A stretch of DNA of 64,000 nucleotides from Pelagophyceae sp. CCMP2097 (lineage: Eukaryota > Sar > Pelagophyceae): assembly GCA_026770575.1 (NCBI GenBank), contig MU657167.1, positions 315,649-379,648 of the forward strand, read 5' to 3'. Every line of letters begins with the position of its first letter. The first letter of the stretch is position 1. The notes below the pieces were generated by a model, which was not told the origin of the DNA, ran no database searches, and saw only the letters and a program-made list of their open reading frames with translations. The position numbers were made by a program, and so were the translations under genes. This document shows, piece by piece, positions 50,555 to 60,644 of the stretch.

Positions 50555-51464
50555 TCAGTCGAAGGCGTAGAGTTCGCGCTTGACGACGCCGACGAACGGA
50601 AGCGACCGGTACTTCCCACCCCAGTCCATGCCGTACCCGACCACAAACTCGTCCGGGCAGACGGCGCCGACGTAGTCGGGCCGCACGTCGACGGCGCGCC
50701 GCGAGACCTTGTCCAGGAGCACGCACGTCCGCACCGACTTGGCGTTGCGCTGGCCCAGCAGCTAAGCAGGCAAGAGTCCGGCGCAGCCCCGCGGATCGCA
50801 ACGCGCAGACGTGGGCCGCGACTCCGCGGTTCGCAACCCGTCGGCCGCACACGCGTGGCCGCGACCCCCGCGTGTACGGACCTCGCGGAGCGAGGCGAGC
50901 GTGCGGCCCGAGTCGCACATTTCGTCGACGATGAGCACGTGCTTGCCGGCCATGGAGTTCGAGGCGTCCTTTGTGATCTAAGGCGGCGGCGTCCCCGCGG
51001 CGCAGGGCGGGCCTCTCGTGCGGACGCGCCTTGACGTTGCCCGACGAGACGGTGCCGAGCCCATACGACGAGGCGCAGATGAAGTCGACGTTGTGGGGCA
51101 CGGAGAGCTCTCTGCATAAGTCGGCGAGGAAGATGAATGCGCCGTCCATCAATCCGACGACTACCAATTCGTCATCCGGGCCGTAGTCGCGCGAGATCTG
51201 CGCCGCCAGCGAGGCGACGATGCGCTGCAGCACCTCGGCCGTGAAGAGGGGCTCCGGCTCGAGCACGTCGCGCGCCCACGCCGCCGTCGCCGAGTTGCGC
51301 CGCGCGGCGGCTTCGAGGGCCGCGATTCGCTTCTCCAAAGCTTCGCCCGCGCGCCCGGCGTCGGCCTTCGCCGAACCTTCGCACGACGCCGGCGCCGCGT
51401 ACGACCCCAGCGCCACCGCCGCCGTCGAGCGCAGCGCGAGGCGCAAGATCGCGCGCGAAGCCAT
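50555..51464 (-). CDS. Hypoxanthine-guanine phosphoribosyltransferase with N-terminal extension
   Basis: The N-terminal 50 residues ([20 protein letters not shown]..) look like an organelle-targeting peptide. The enzyme part has [34 protein letters not shown], the PRPP loop [18 protein letters not shown], and the C-terminal [33 protein letters not shown]. Two introns were placed. 50978-51029 has a GC donor (AAG|GCGCGT..TTAG). 50762-50881 (GTCCGT..TTAG) joins ASLRE to [13 protein letters not shown]. The enzyme salvages hypoxanthine and guanine using PRPP. Organelle targeting would be unusual for HPRT. It is divergent from FOXRED1, with 213 bp between the starts. Confidence 0.85.
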
Positions 51465-51677
51465 GTTCGCAAGTGACTCGGATTCGGAAAGGGAACACTG
51501 ACTTCGGTAGATCTACTAGGAATTCCTACTACTCTGTACAATTATTGTATGCTTTCCGGCATTCCTCGGAATTGGCCTCGCACTTGGAGTTCCTATCACT
51601 GTTATCAGCCCACGACCCACGCGAGCTCCCGCCGCGGCACCGGTGCACCCACGGCCGGTGCGCGCCTGCCAGGGCCC

Positions 51678-53117
51678 ATGCGCGGTATGCTGCGCGGCGG
51701 CGGGCGGCCCGCCGGGTATGGACCCGCGCTTGGCGCGCGTTTGGCGCGGCCGCTCTCGACGGCGACGTGCGACGTTGTAATCGTCGGGGGTGGCGTGATC
51801 GGCACGTCGGTGGCGCTGCACCTCGCTCTCCGGGACCCGAACATGCGCATCAAGGTGCTTGAGCGCGACAGCACTTATACAAATGCCTCGGCGCCGCGGT
51901 CGGCGGGCGGCATCCGGCAGCAGTTTTCCCTGCGGCAAAACGTCCAACTGAGCATGTACGGCGCCGAATTCCTCCAGCGCGGCCTCGCCGACCTGCTCCC
52001 GGCGGGCGCCGACGTCCGCAAGCGCTTGAACTTTGTCGAGGCCGGATACCTGACGCTCGCGCGCTTCGGCGACCAGGCGACTAAGTTGAAAGCGTGCCAC
52101 GAGACGCAGGTCTCCGCGGGAGCCGACTGGATCACTTTCATGGACCGCGACGCGCTCCGCCAGCGCTTCCCCTGGCTCGACGTCGGCGACGAACACATCG
52201 CCTGCGGCGCCTTTGGCGAAAGAAACGAGGGCTATTTCGACCCCTGGGCCCTGCTGGAGCTCTCGCGCGACGCCGCCAGAGCCGTGGGCCGCAACGTCGA
52301 GTTTGTCCGCGACACGGGCGCCACGGGCCTCGTCTTGGACCGCTGCAGACTCGTCGGCGTGAAAGTGGCCGGGCGAGGGCGCGCGGACGACGGCGACGCC
52401 GTCCACGCCGCAGTCGTCGTCAACGCCGCCGGCGCGCACTCGGCTGCGCTCCTCGCCGGCGCGGTGGGCGACGAAATCGCGGAACTGCCCATTTCTCCGC
52501 GGAAGCGCTGCATTTTCGCAGTCTCGTGCCCGCCGCCCGCGCCAAACGACCGCTTCCCGAGGCCGCCGCCGAACGCGCCGCTCACCATCGCCCCAAGCGG
52601 CGCGTACTTCCGAGGCGACTTGCGCGACGGGCGCTTCCTCTGCGGCGTCTCGCCGGTGCGTCCCCTCGATGAAGAGGCCTCTTTGCGCCGTCTCGAGAAA
52701 GGGGCCGCTGGCGCGTTTCCCGACGCTTGCGCTTAGCCCGAAGACGCGGACCCGGACGTGACGGACCTGGCGGACCTCGAGGACGTGGACCACAGTCTCT
52801 TCGAGTCTTCCATCTGGCCGGCGCTGGCCGAGGTGGCGCCAGCGCTCGAGTCGCTGCGCGTCGAGGCCTCGTGGGCCGGCCTCTACGAGTACAACACGCT
52901 GGACCAGAACGGCGTCGTCGGGTGGCACCCCTCGTTCGACGGCGGGCTCATGCTCGCGACGGGCTTCTCCGGTCATGGCCTCCAGCACGCGCCGGGCGTC
53001 GGCCGCGCCGTCGCCGAGCTCGTCGTCGACGGCACCTTCCAGACCATCGACCTCGCGCCCTTTTCCTTCGACAGAGTTGCGAAGAACATGCCCTTTAAGG
53101 AACAAGGCATCTACTGA
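51678..53117 (+). CDS. FOXRED1: FOXRED1-like FAD-dependent oxidoreductase
   Basis: A presequence-like start (MRGMLRGGGRPAGYGPALGA, then RLARPLS) precedes the dinucleotide-binding motif VVIVGGGVIGTSVALHLAL. SAPRSAGGIRQQFSLRQNVQ, ERNEGYFDPWALLELSRDAA and VVVNAAGAHSAALLAG follow, and the C-terminal WAGLYEYNTLDQNGVVGWHP and LATGFSGHGLQHAPGVGRAV, then FQTIDLAPF, are typical of FOXRED1 (DAO family). One intron (52656-52736, 81 bases, GTGCGT..CTTAG) is removed in phase, joining FLCGVSP to PEDADPDVTDL, for a 453-residue product. FOXRED1 is an assembly factor for mitochondrial complex I. It converges with the BTB-Kelch gene, 51 bp apart. Confidence 0.9.
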
Positions 53118-53168
53118 ATCCAGACGACGCCCCGCGGCCACGTGGCCACACTTCAGGGGGCACCGCAC

Positions 53169-54878
53169 TTAGAGGCTTCGGGCGTGGTCCGTGTCGGTTT
53201 CGGGGCGCGCCTGCTTCCTTTGCCGGCGGAGGCGCTTCGCCAGCCACGAGACGGCCGCGGCGCCCTTCCACGACGCGTCCGCGTCGTCGGCCGCGCGGGC
53301 GCGGAGGTTGTAGAGGAGCGTGTCCTCGCCGTCGCGGTGCGGGCGCCGCACGGTGAGGAGCTCCGTCGTCGTGGCGCACTGCGCGCGCGCGTCGTCGTCG
53401 GCCCAGTAAGACAGTGCGTCTGCGCCCCAAGAGGTGCGCCGCCCGTCGCCGCCGACGACGAGCGCGCGGGCGCGGGCGCCGCCGCCGGCGCTGCCGACGG
53501 GGAGGACGACGGCGCCGTTGCGCGGCCGCGCGAGCGTCGGGCCGGGCTCGAAGCGCATCGTCTCTGCTCGCAGCAGCTCCGTCGACGCGGTGCGTTTGCC
53601 GCCGGCGCGGCCGCCGACGACGAGGACGTCGCCGCCGGCGAGCGTGATCGCCGCGGCGCCGGACCGCGGCTCGGCGAGGTCCGGCCCGCGGCGCCAGTCT
53701 TCGGCGCCGACGTCGAAAATCCACGTCGCCTTTGTGTCGCTTTTGCCGTCGCTGCCGCCGGCGACGAGCACGCAGCCGTGCCGCCGCAGCACGACGGCGA
53801 CGTGGCCGCGGCGCGGCTCCGGCAGCGGCGGCCCCGGCGACCATGACAAGGTGTCGACGTCGAGCCACGCCGTCGTCGCCAGCGTGCGGTCGCGACTCGG
53901 CGCCGTAGAGTCGTAGCCGCCGATGACGAGGATGCGCCGCCGCAGCGACCCGTCCGCCACGGGATGGTCGACGACGACGGCGGCAAAGTCTTGGCGCGGC
54001 CGCGGGAGGCTCGGCCCCGCGGCCCACCTCCGCGCCTCAAAGTCCAGGACCTCCGTCGTCGCCGTCGACGCGCCGCTTTCGCGGCCGCCAAAGACGAAGA
54101 TGCAGCCGCCCTTTGGGCCGTGCGCGGAGCCGTCCTCTCGGCCGTGCGGCCAGTGCAGAGACGCGCCGCCGTCGCGTGACCGCAGCATGCGCGGGCCCGG
54201 CCGCGTCTGCAGCGTGCGCGTGTCGAGCCAGACCGTCTCGCGCGCCGCGCGGCCGCCGACGAGGAGGGCCCAGTGCGTGTGCGCGAGCGCGACGGCCGTC
54301 GGCCCGCGGCCGGCGACGTTGGGCCCCGGCCGAAAGTCGGCGTAGTCCAGCGCCTCGAAGACGTGGGCCGTGAGACCGTAGTAGTCGAGGTCGCAGACGA
54401 GGCGCGCCGTCTCCGCGTCTGGCAGTATGCGCAGTGCCTCGCGCAGCGCAACCGCGTCTCCCGTCTGCAGAAAATTCAGGACGACATGGAAATGCGTGCC
54501 GTCTCGGCCGTGCAGCGAAACGGACCCGTCGGCGTCCGCCCGCAAGAGGCCCGCGTGGCGGCCGAACATGGCGCCGAGCATGGAATCCTCGAAGCGCGTC
54601 AGAGACTGCGCAGAAGTTTCGAAGCGCATCCCACCGACCAAGAGCACGACCGGGGCCTCGCCGCCGCCGCCGCGGGCCGCGCGCGAAATCCGGTGCGTGC
54701 CCCCCGGGCTGTCAAAGCCCTCTGCGCCCGCGTCCTCGCGGTCCTGCGCGCCGTCAAAGGCCAGCGGGCAGTGAGGCGGGCAGTCCGCCAACGGCGGCCG
54801 CCGCTCCTCGCCCCGCTTGCTCGGAGACACCCGGATCTGCCTGGGCGCCCGGGTCTGCCGCGCGCCGAGGGACGGCAT
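53169..54878 (-). CDS. KCTD-type BTB and Kelch-repeat protein
   Basis: From Met 54878, a disordered 75-residue start is followed by a T1/KCTD-like BTB domain: VLLVGGMRFETSAQSLTRFE, SMLGAMFGRHAG, DGTHFHVVLNFLQTGD. Kelch repeats follow with paired glycines and conserved Trp: WALLVGGRAARETVWLDTRT, CIFVFGGRESGAS, ILVIGGYDS, VLVAGGSDGKSD, VLVVGGRAGGK and ALVVGGDG, giving six blades. The C-terminus is basic (KRLRRQRKQARPETD). Such proteins commonly serve as substrate adaptors of Cullin-3 ubiquitin ligases. No intron is needed. Confidence 0.82.
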   Translation of the reverse strand: MPSLGARQTRAPRQIRVSPSKRGEERRPPLADCPPHCPLAFDGAQDREDAGAEGFDSPGGTHRISRAARGGGGEAPVVLLVGGMRFETSAQSLTRFEDSMLGAMFGRHAGLLRADADGSVSLHGRDGTHFHVVLNFLQTGDAVALREALRILPDAETARLVCDLDYYGLTAHVFEALDYADFRPGPNVAGRGPTAVALAHTHWALLVGGRAARETVWLDTRTLQTRPGPRMLRSRDGGASLHWPHGREDGSAHGPKGGCIFVFGGRESGASTATTEVLDFEARRWAAGPSLPRPRQDFAAVVVDHPVADGSLRRRILVIGGYDSTAPSRDRTLATTAWLDVDTLSWSPGPPLPEPRRGHVAVVLRRHGCVLVAGGSDGKSDTKATWIFDVGAEDWRRGPDLAEPRSGAAAITLAGGDVLVVGGRAGGKRTASTELLRAETMRFEPGPTLARPRNGAVVLPVGSAGGGARARALVVGGDGRRTSWGADALSYWADDDARAQCATTTELLTVRRPHRDGEDTLLYNLRARAADDADASWKGAAAVSWLAKRLRRQRKQARPETDTDHARSL

Positions 54879-55480
54879 GAGCAGGCGCGTCGCCTGCGGG
54901 GGGGGGGGCGCATCACGGAGGGACCGAGGAACCTGGAGAGATCTTCGCGTCGGGAAACACGGGGCCTCGGGAGACGCTGGGCCTCGCCATGCCAACTCGA
55001 CGACGCGCCACACGCCGACGATGCGGATGCGTCGCCGTATACCTGACCGGGCCCTCAGAGCGCGGGATCCACGGCAATGGAATTCCTAGAGAACAACTTT
55101 AAAGAAAGTGACATCTTGATTTTTTTGCCAGGGGTACCACCAGTGTACTTAAATACTACCAGAGTACAACTACCACTGGTCGGCTGATAGACGTCCGTTG
55201 AGGCGGATTTCAATCTAAATCCGAGGATTTGAGAACTATTTGGAATGCTCCAAATTTTGTTTTCTTTAAAAGTTGTTCAGGCCCCGAAGGGGACCGCACC
55301 GTTTGATCAACGTCAGTTTACGGTCAGGGCCCTTCGGGTCCTTTGATTGAAGGATTACTTGGGGCAATTATGTCTGTCTGTCTGTTTGTTTGTTTGTCCG
55401 TCTGTCCGTCGCCGGGTCCATCCGTGAAGTTCCGTCTACTTTGGGCGGCGCGCGGTCCGTCGGCTCACGGGTGAAAGGAC
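54879..55480. other. Intergenic region between divergent BTB-Kelch and OTU genes
   Basis: GC content drops at 55080-55280. A short dyad, ACCAGTG...CACTGGT, lies around 55139-55181, and GGCCCCGAAGGGG / GGGCCCTTCGGGTCC imperfect dyads lie near 55280 and 55330. A TGTC/TGTT tract sits just before the OTU gene. Confidence 0.5.
55371..55410. repeat. (TGTC/TGTT)n microsatellite
   Basis: Ten tetranucleotide units (TGTCTGTCTGTCTGTTTGTT...) lie about 70 bp upstream of the OTU start codon, probably in the 5' UTR or promoter. Confidence 0.9.
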
Positions 55481-56162
55481 ATGCAGGCGATCCTAGACGA
55501 CGCCGATCGCGCGCTCGACGAGGAGCCCTCGCCAGAGCGCGCGCGGCTGGTCGCGCGCCTGGTGGACTATAGCCTCGTGGAGCACGCCATCGAGCCGGAC
55601 GGCAATTGCCAATTTCGCGCGCTGGCCCATCGCCTCTTCGGCAACCAGGAACTCCATCCCGTCGTCCGCGCCGCCGTCGTCAAGCAACTCCGCGCCGCCT
55701 CGGACGCCTATTGCGGCTTTGTGCACGAGGACTACGAGGCGTACGCGTGCAGGATNNNNNNNNNNNNNNNNNNNNNNNNNNNNNNNNNNNNNNNNNNNNN
55801 NNNNNNNNNNNNNNNNNNNNNNNNNNNNNNNNNNNNNNNNNNNNNNNNNNNNNNNNNNNNNNNNNNNNNNNNNNNNNNNNNNNNNNNNNNNNNNNNNNNN
55901 NNNNNNNNNNNNNNNNNNNNNNNNNNNNNNNNNNNNNNNNNNNNNNNNNNNNNNNNNNNNNNNNNNNNNNNNNNNNNNNNNNNNNNNNNNNNNNNNNNNN
56001 NNNNNNNNNNNNNNNNNNNNNNNNNNNNNNNNNNNNNNNNNNNNNNNNNNNNNNNNNNNNNNNNNNNNNNNNNNNNNNNNNNNNNNNNNNNNNNNNNNNN
56101 NNNNNGGCCCAGGCGGCGATTCCGACGAGCAGGCAGGGCCTGATGCCATTGATTTAACGTAA
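55481..56162 (+). CDS. OTU-domain cysteine protease, interrupted by an assembly gap
   Basis: The N-terminal part reads VEHAIEPDGNCQFRALAHRL, with the OTU catalytic Asp and Cys in DGNC, then FGNQELHPVVRAAVVKQLR and YCGFVHEDYEAYACR. This is the first half of a deubiquitinase of the OTUD3/OTUD6-like plant type. The catalytic His half lies in the run of N (55756-56105). After the gap a frame ending GGDSDEQAGPDAIDLT stops at TAA 56160-56162 and could be the acidic tail. The frame across the gap cannot be verified, since the gap length may be nominal. Confidence 0.75.
55756..56105. other. Assembly gap, 350 N
   Basis: A continuous run of N inside the OTU gene. The true size may differ. Confidence 1.
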
Positions 56163-56491
56163 TTGTTTAACCCCCGTCTTGAACTCTGTGAATAAATCCT
56201 TCGGGGCCTCCGTGTGCCTCCGGCGCGCTCTTGTAATAGGAAATCGACAAGAAAACTGGAAAGTTCAAATGTCATCGAGGACGAGCCAGAACCCGAAATC
56301 CTTTACGACGTTGACCGGAACGATTATGGTCTACACTCCCACAGGCGCGTCGTCGTCGATCCCCAGAGGGACGAGGGTCCCCGTCACCATGTTTGCTTTT
56401 TGGGTCGTTGGTCGTCATATCCTTGTTCAGTGCACGGACTGGAGTCTTCGGTCCCAAAGGGGGTTCCTTGCCGTTGCCGCTGCAGCGCCGT
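56163..56491. other. 3' flanks between convergent genes, no gene seen
   Basis: This lies between the OTU gene end and the stop of the minus-strand unknown gene. Open frames are short and unrecognised. Confidence 0.45.
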
Positions 56492-57162
56492 TCAGCGCCT
56501 CGCCGTGCCTTGCTTCGCGGGCTTGGCCGTTTGCCGCTTCCGCTTGGCCGGCTGCGGCTTGGCCGCTTCTGCAGCGCCGCAGCCGTCGGCTTCCTCGAGG
56601 CCGCCGCCGACGACGGTCCCGTGCATCATTTCAATGTGGTCCATGACCCGCCTAGATGGCGCGCGCCGTACCGCGCGGGGCCGTCGCGACGAGCGCCCGA
56701 AAACGACGGCGGGGTCGGACCTCGTCGTCGCGTGCTCGGACGAGATGCACTCAATGTTTGCCGAGTCTCTACCGACGGCGACGACGAACAGCGTGTTGCC
56801 GGCGACGATGTTCGCCTCGTAGACGCTGCCGCGCACGTCGAGGAAGAAGGCGTCGCCCTCGCCGAACTCGACGCGGCCTCGCAGAGGGCGGCGTCGCCGA
56901 GGGAGAACCGTATTCGGAGCGCCCCGTTCCCGGGCACGCGCCACCGGGCGTGGGCGGCAAAGAAATTACCGATGGCGCCCTGTGTCTCGGCGCAGCCGGC
57001 GGCGCCGTCGACTTCGACGAAGATCGTGCTCCGCGACTCCGCCGCCGCGCGCTTGCCGAGGACCAGCGGCAGGCTCCGCTGCAAAGGCGCCTTGGCCCGG
57101 CGGGCCGGGACCGCAGCGGGCGCGGCCGCGACGCCGGCCGGTCGCGCCTCGAGCACCAGCAT
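56492..57162 (-). CDS. Unrecognised protein, one likely frameshift
   Basis: From Met 57162 one frame reads LQRSLPLVLGKRAAAESRST, IFVEVDGAAGCAETQGAIGN, FFAAHARWRVPGNGALRIRF, SLGDAALCEAA. A neighbouring frame continues VEFGEGDAFFLDVRGSVYEA, NIVAGNTLFVVAVGRDSANI, ECISSEHATTRSDPAVVFG. There is no room for an intron at the switch (about 56876). A single missing base between GAGGCCGC and GTCGAG would restore the frame. An intron ending ATCTAG (about 56656) probably precedes VMDHIEMMHGTVVGGGLEEA. The C-terminus is basic (KPQPAKRKRQTAKPAKQG). I do not recognise the family. Confidence 0.5.
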
Positions 57163-57534
57163 CGGTCTCGCGTGGAAGGATCTTTGGATATATTTTTTTA
57201 TAAAAGAAGGGGGAGGACATAACACTTTTTTAAATGAGGGAGGACATCGCACGAACCTTGCTATGCATAAGAACACCCGCGCGTGCGCCGTCTCGAGCTT
57301 AACGAACCCACTCTATAGATGATTGCCCTCAACCAGGAGGATGGCGTTCGCCACTCGCGGTGACCGTCCTGCTGGCTCATCCGATGTGCTCCCGGTCAAG
57401 TCTCGATACTCTGCGCTTTGCTGTGCTCCGCTCCCGTCCCTTCAGATCGGAGGCGCGTTTCGAACGCAGCCCGGCAGGGTCCCTCGAGTAGGAGGCCTCT
57501 TTGTTTAACGTGGCTCCTTTTCGTCGGGGGCGCG
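57163..57534. other. Intergenic stretch, no gene seen
   Basis: This lies between the unknown gene start and the GatA stop. It includes a short AT-rich run around 57184-57240. No supported gene. Confidence 0.45.
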
Positions 57535-59190
57535 TCAGCGCCGGCCGAGCGCGTCGGGCGTGAGCAATTCGTGGAGGCGCCCCGCGCGCAGGAGCGTGCA
57601 CTCGTCGTTTGCGACGAGCTGGACGCCGATGGGCAGCCCCTGCGAGCATCGCGCCGCCGGCAAAGACAGGGCCGCGTGGCCGGAGAGCGAGGCGAAGCAC
57701 GTGAACTCATCGTCCCTATACGCCGCCGGCAGCGACGGCACCACCGCGCGGACGAGCTCCGACGCGGCGCGCAGCACCGGGTCCGCCCAGGCATCCGGCG
57801 CGTCAAAGTCGCCGAGTAGACGCGCCGTCGTCGGCGCCACGGGCGAGACGAGGACGTCAACCTTTTGGAACACGGCCCGGAGCTCGTTCGCCACGTCCTC
57901 GCGGACGCGCACGGCGCGCGCGTAGAGGTGCTCGGCGTGGCGCGCGCCGAGCATCGTCGAGCCGAGCGCGAGGCGCCGCTTCACCTCGGCGCCGAGGCCA
58001 CTCGAGTGTACAAAGTATGGCTCGTCGGCACCGGCGGCGCCAAAGGCGAGGAGCTCCTGGTGGGCCTGGTGCGCCTCGGGCGAGACGGCGGCGTATCTTG
58101 CGAGGTTGGTAAAGGCCTCGCAGGCGGCGACGACGTAGTACGCGACGCAGGCCTCGTGCAGACTCGCCAGGTCGATCCTCTCCAGCGGCGTGCCGCTCGC
58201 GCGCGCGAGGCGGTCCGCCGCGTCGGCGGCGGCGTCGGCGACGGCGCCGTCGGCGACTGCCCCCGCCTCGCGCGAGAGGAGGCCGAACCGCAGCGGCGCG
58301 CCGCCGCCCTCGAGCGCCGCGGCTGAGACGGCCACGGCGTAGTCCGGCGCGGGCCCGCGCGCCGCCGTGGTGAGGTCGCCGGCGTCGCCGCCGGCGATTA
58401 TTTGGAGGACCGTCGCGGCGTCGAGGACCGAGTTGGTCAGGGGCCCCACTGTGTCCGTCGACGAGCAGTACGCGAGGAGGCCGCGGCGCGAGACGGTGCC
58501 GTAGCGCGGCTTGAGGCCGACGACGCCGCACCAGCTCGCGGGCTGGCGCACGCTGCCGCCCGTGTCAGAGCCCAGCGCCACGGCGACGCAGCCCGATGCC
58601 ACCGCCGCCGCCGACCCCGACGACGACCCGCCCGGCGACCGCAACGAGTCCCACGGGTTCAGCGTCGGGCCAAACGCAGACGCCTCGCCCGTCGAGCCCA
58701 TGCCAAACTCGTCCATGTTCGTCTTGCCGACGACGACGGCGCCCGCTTTGACCAGCCGGGCCACGGCCTCGGCCTCGACAGGCGCGACGAAGCGGCGCGC
58801 GTCGGCCGCGCCGGCGCCGAGGACGCGCGACGCCGCCGTCGTCTCGCGGTAGCACAAGTTGTCCTTGACGGCCACGGGCAGGCGGCCGCGGAATGGGGTA
58901 TCGCCGTCGGCGTCGAGGCGCTTTGCCTGGTCGAGGAGCTCGGTCTCGTCAAAGGTCCGAACAAACGCGTTCAGCCGCGCAGTCTCGCGCATGCGCGCCA
59001 GCGCTGACGTCACGTTCGACTCGGCCCCGGTCTGCAGCAGCTGCGAGATCGTCCGCCGGCCCAGCGCCTCCATCTCGGGCGCCGGAAAGAGGGCAGCGCG
59101 TTTCGGCGACTTTAGCGATCGAACTGGGGTCCGTGTCTCGCCCGTCTGCTGACGTCTTGCGCTGCTCCGCGTCCGCGTCGGAGTGACCAT
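57535..59190 (-). CDS. gatA: Glutamyl-tRNA(Gln) amidotransferase subunit A
   Basis: The amidase signature is clear: VAVKDNLCYRETTAASRVLG (catalytic Lys), GKTNMDEFGMGSTGEASAFG, SPGGSSSGSAAAVASGCVAV (cis-Ser), LGSDTGGSVRQPASWCGVVG (nucleophile Ser), LKPRYGTVSRRGLLAYCSST. GatA releases ammonia from glutamine for conversion of Glu-tRNA(Gln) to Gln-tRNA(Gln), in organelles of eukaryotes. The first Met (59190) gives a basic N-terminal extension suitable for targeting. Met 59073 (MEALGRRTISQLLQ) is the alternative. Single exon. It is head-to-head with the pseudouridine synthase: the two ATGs overlap in CATG at 59188-59191. Confidence 0.9.
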   Translation of the reverse strand: MVTPTRTRSSARRQQTGETRTPVRSLKSPKRAALFPAPEMEALGRRTISQLLQTGAESNVTSALARMRETARLNAFVRTFDETELLDQAKRLDADGDTPFRGRLPVAVKDNLCYRETTAASRVLGAGAADARRFVAPVEAEAVARLVKAGAVVVGKTNMDEFGMGSTGEASAFGPTLNPWDSLRSPGGSSSGSAAAVASGCVAVALGSDTGGSVRQPASWCGVVGLKPRYGTVSRRGLLAYCSSTDTVGPLTNSVLDAATVLQIIAGGDAGDLTTAARGPAPDYAVAVSAAALEGGGAPLRFGLLSREAGAVADGAVADAAADAADRLARASGTPLERIDLASLHEACVAYYVVAACEAFTNLARYAAVSPEAHQAHQELLAFGAAGADEPYFVHSSGLGAEVKRRLALGSTMLGARHAEHLYARAVRVREDVANELRAVFQKVDVLVSPVAPTTARLLGDFDAPDAWADPVLRAASELVRAVVPSLPAAYRDDEFTCFASLSGHAALSLPAARCSQGLPIGVQLVANDECTLLRAGRLHELLTPDALGRR

Positions 59191-60046
59191 GCGGGCGTCA
59201 GCGCTGCTGTGGTGCTCTTTAAAAGCCGCCGGCGCGCTCAGTTCCGGCGCGGCGCACGCGCTCGGCGCCGCCGCGGCGCCCGCGGCGCCGCGTTTAGCGG
59301 CAAATCATGGCCCGCATTCGCACTTTCGCATCAGTAAGCCCGGCGGATTCCTGAGCCAGCTCGTGTGCGCGAAGCGCAAGCCGCGGCAGCGGCTGCTCGG
59401 CGAACTTTTTGACTTTCCTGCGGGGACGATGGCTGTGGGGCGGCTGGACGAGATGAGCGAGGGGCTGCTTCTGCTCACAACTGACGGTCAAGTCTCGTAC
59501 CGCGTCACGACCGGCGGCTTTTTCGAAAAGGAGTATTGGGTCCAGGTCCAGGGTGTCGTCTCCGCCGAGGCGCTGGAAAAGTTGCAAAAAGGCCTGGCTT
59601 TAACTGCAGATGGCGAGAAGTTCACCACAAAGCCGTGCACAGCATCTCTGCTGCAGGTAGCGCCGGACTTTGGGCCGCGCGCGCGCGCGCGCGTCCAGGA
59701 CACGCGCAAGCTTTTGGACGGCACGTTTTTAACAATCCCGACGACGTGGCTCTCGGTAGTCCTCCGAGAGGGCAAGAACAGGTGCGCGGCCCCGTCTTCT
59801 TCGTGGCCTTATTCCTCGTCGCGTCGACGCGGCGTCCGTTGCCTCCTGACGCGTGGCCTTAGGCAAGTGCGGAAGATGACGGCGGCGGTTGGGCACCCAA
59901 CGCTGCGGTTGGTGCGCGTCCGCATCGGCCACGTCACGCTCGACGGCCTCGAGCAGGGCGACGTCGAGCAGCTGCCGCAGTGGCAGGTCGACCCCTTTCT
60001 CCTCGTCGGCGACGTCGTGGATCGCGCCGAGGCGGCAGAGCCGTGA
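59189..60046 (+). CDS. RsuA/RluE-family pseudouridine synthase
   Basis: After an N-terminal targeting-like stretch (MRASALLWCSLKAAGALSSG), the enzyme reads ISKPGGFLSQLVCAKRKPRQ, then FPAGTMAVGRLDEMSEGLLL with the catalytic Asp of GRLD, LTTDG, FFEKEYWVQVQG, and the family ending WLSVVLREGKNR|QVRKMTAAVGHPTLRLVRVR. An 81-base intron (59782-59862, GTGCGC..CCTTAG) interrupts KNR-QVRK. It is a multiple of three without a stop, so translation through it adds 27 wrong residues. The S4 domain is missing, as in RluE. The protein isomerises uridine to pseudouridine in rRNA, probably organellar. Confidence 0.85.
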   Translation: MRASALLWCSLKAAGALSSGAAHALGAAAAPAAPRLAANHGPHSHFRISKPGGFLSQLVCAKRKPRQRLLGELFDFPAGTMAVGRLDEMSEGLLLLTTDGQVSYRVTTGGFFEKEYWVQVQGVVSAEALEKLQKGLALTADGEKFTTKPCTASLLQVAPDFGPRARARVQDTRKLLDGTFLTIPTTWLSVVLREGKNRCAAPSSSWPYSSSRRRGVRCLLTRGLRQVRKMTAAVGHPTLRLVRVRIGHVTLDGLEQGDVEQLPQWQVDPFLLVGDVVDRAEAAEP

Positions 60047-60644
60047 AAGGGCAACTTATTCCTGCTGCAGCAGGCCCCAACTCATCCCGACGACGCGGCG
60101 GCGTGACGCAGTCGGCATCGACGGCGCGGTTCAGAGCTCTTCGCAGCGGCGTCGCGGCATCGACGCCAAGGGCGGCCCGGCGTCGGAACCGCGGCGTCGC
60201 TGCGGGGCCGCAGGCGACGTCCTCACGGCAGGACCGTGCTCACAAGGCGCCCGGCGGCCCGGCGGAGCGACCTCTGGTTCTCGAGGCGCGGGCCTTGCTG
60301 GTCGGGGCGTTGGGGAACGCCGACGTCACTTTTGCGGTTGCGCCGACCAGCTGCCACGCACATCGAGCTTCCGCGCCGCCCAGAGACCCTAGGCTCTTCT
60401 TCCGCCTGAGGCCCTTGATAACCGTTTTGGAATACGACGACGACGCCGCCGATTCCGCATCCCGCGCTCTCTGGAGCCGTGGCGTGCGCCCCTCGACGTC
60501 GAGCGCGAGGTTCCGTCTCGTGGCCACGCCGGGGTCCAAGGCCTGCAAGGCTCCCTGGCCCCTCCAGGCGTCCCGTGCGCGGTGTACCGTCCGCGTCGTT
60601 TGGGGTTGCCCCCGCGGCGGCCGCGTCGCCTCGCCGGTCCCCGG
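60047..60644. other. Intergenic stretch, no supported gene
   Basis: This lies between convergent stops of the pseudouridine synthase and the methyltransferase. A minus-strand frame (60548-60240) reads SYSKTVIKGLRRKKSLGSLG but has no recognisable domain. Confidence 0.4.

Noticed and set aside
60240..60548. Minus-strand small protein gene
   Set aside because: It has a Lys/Arg-rich peptide without a domain, an uncertain start and no splice support.
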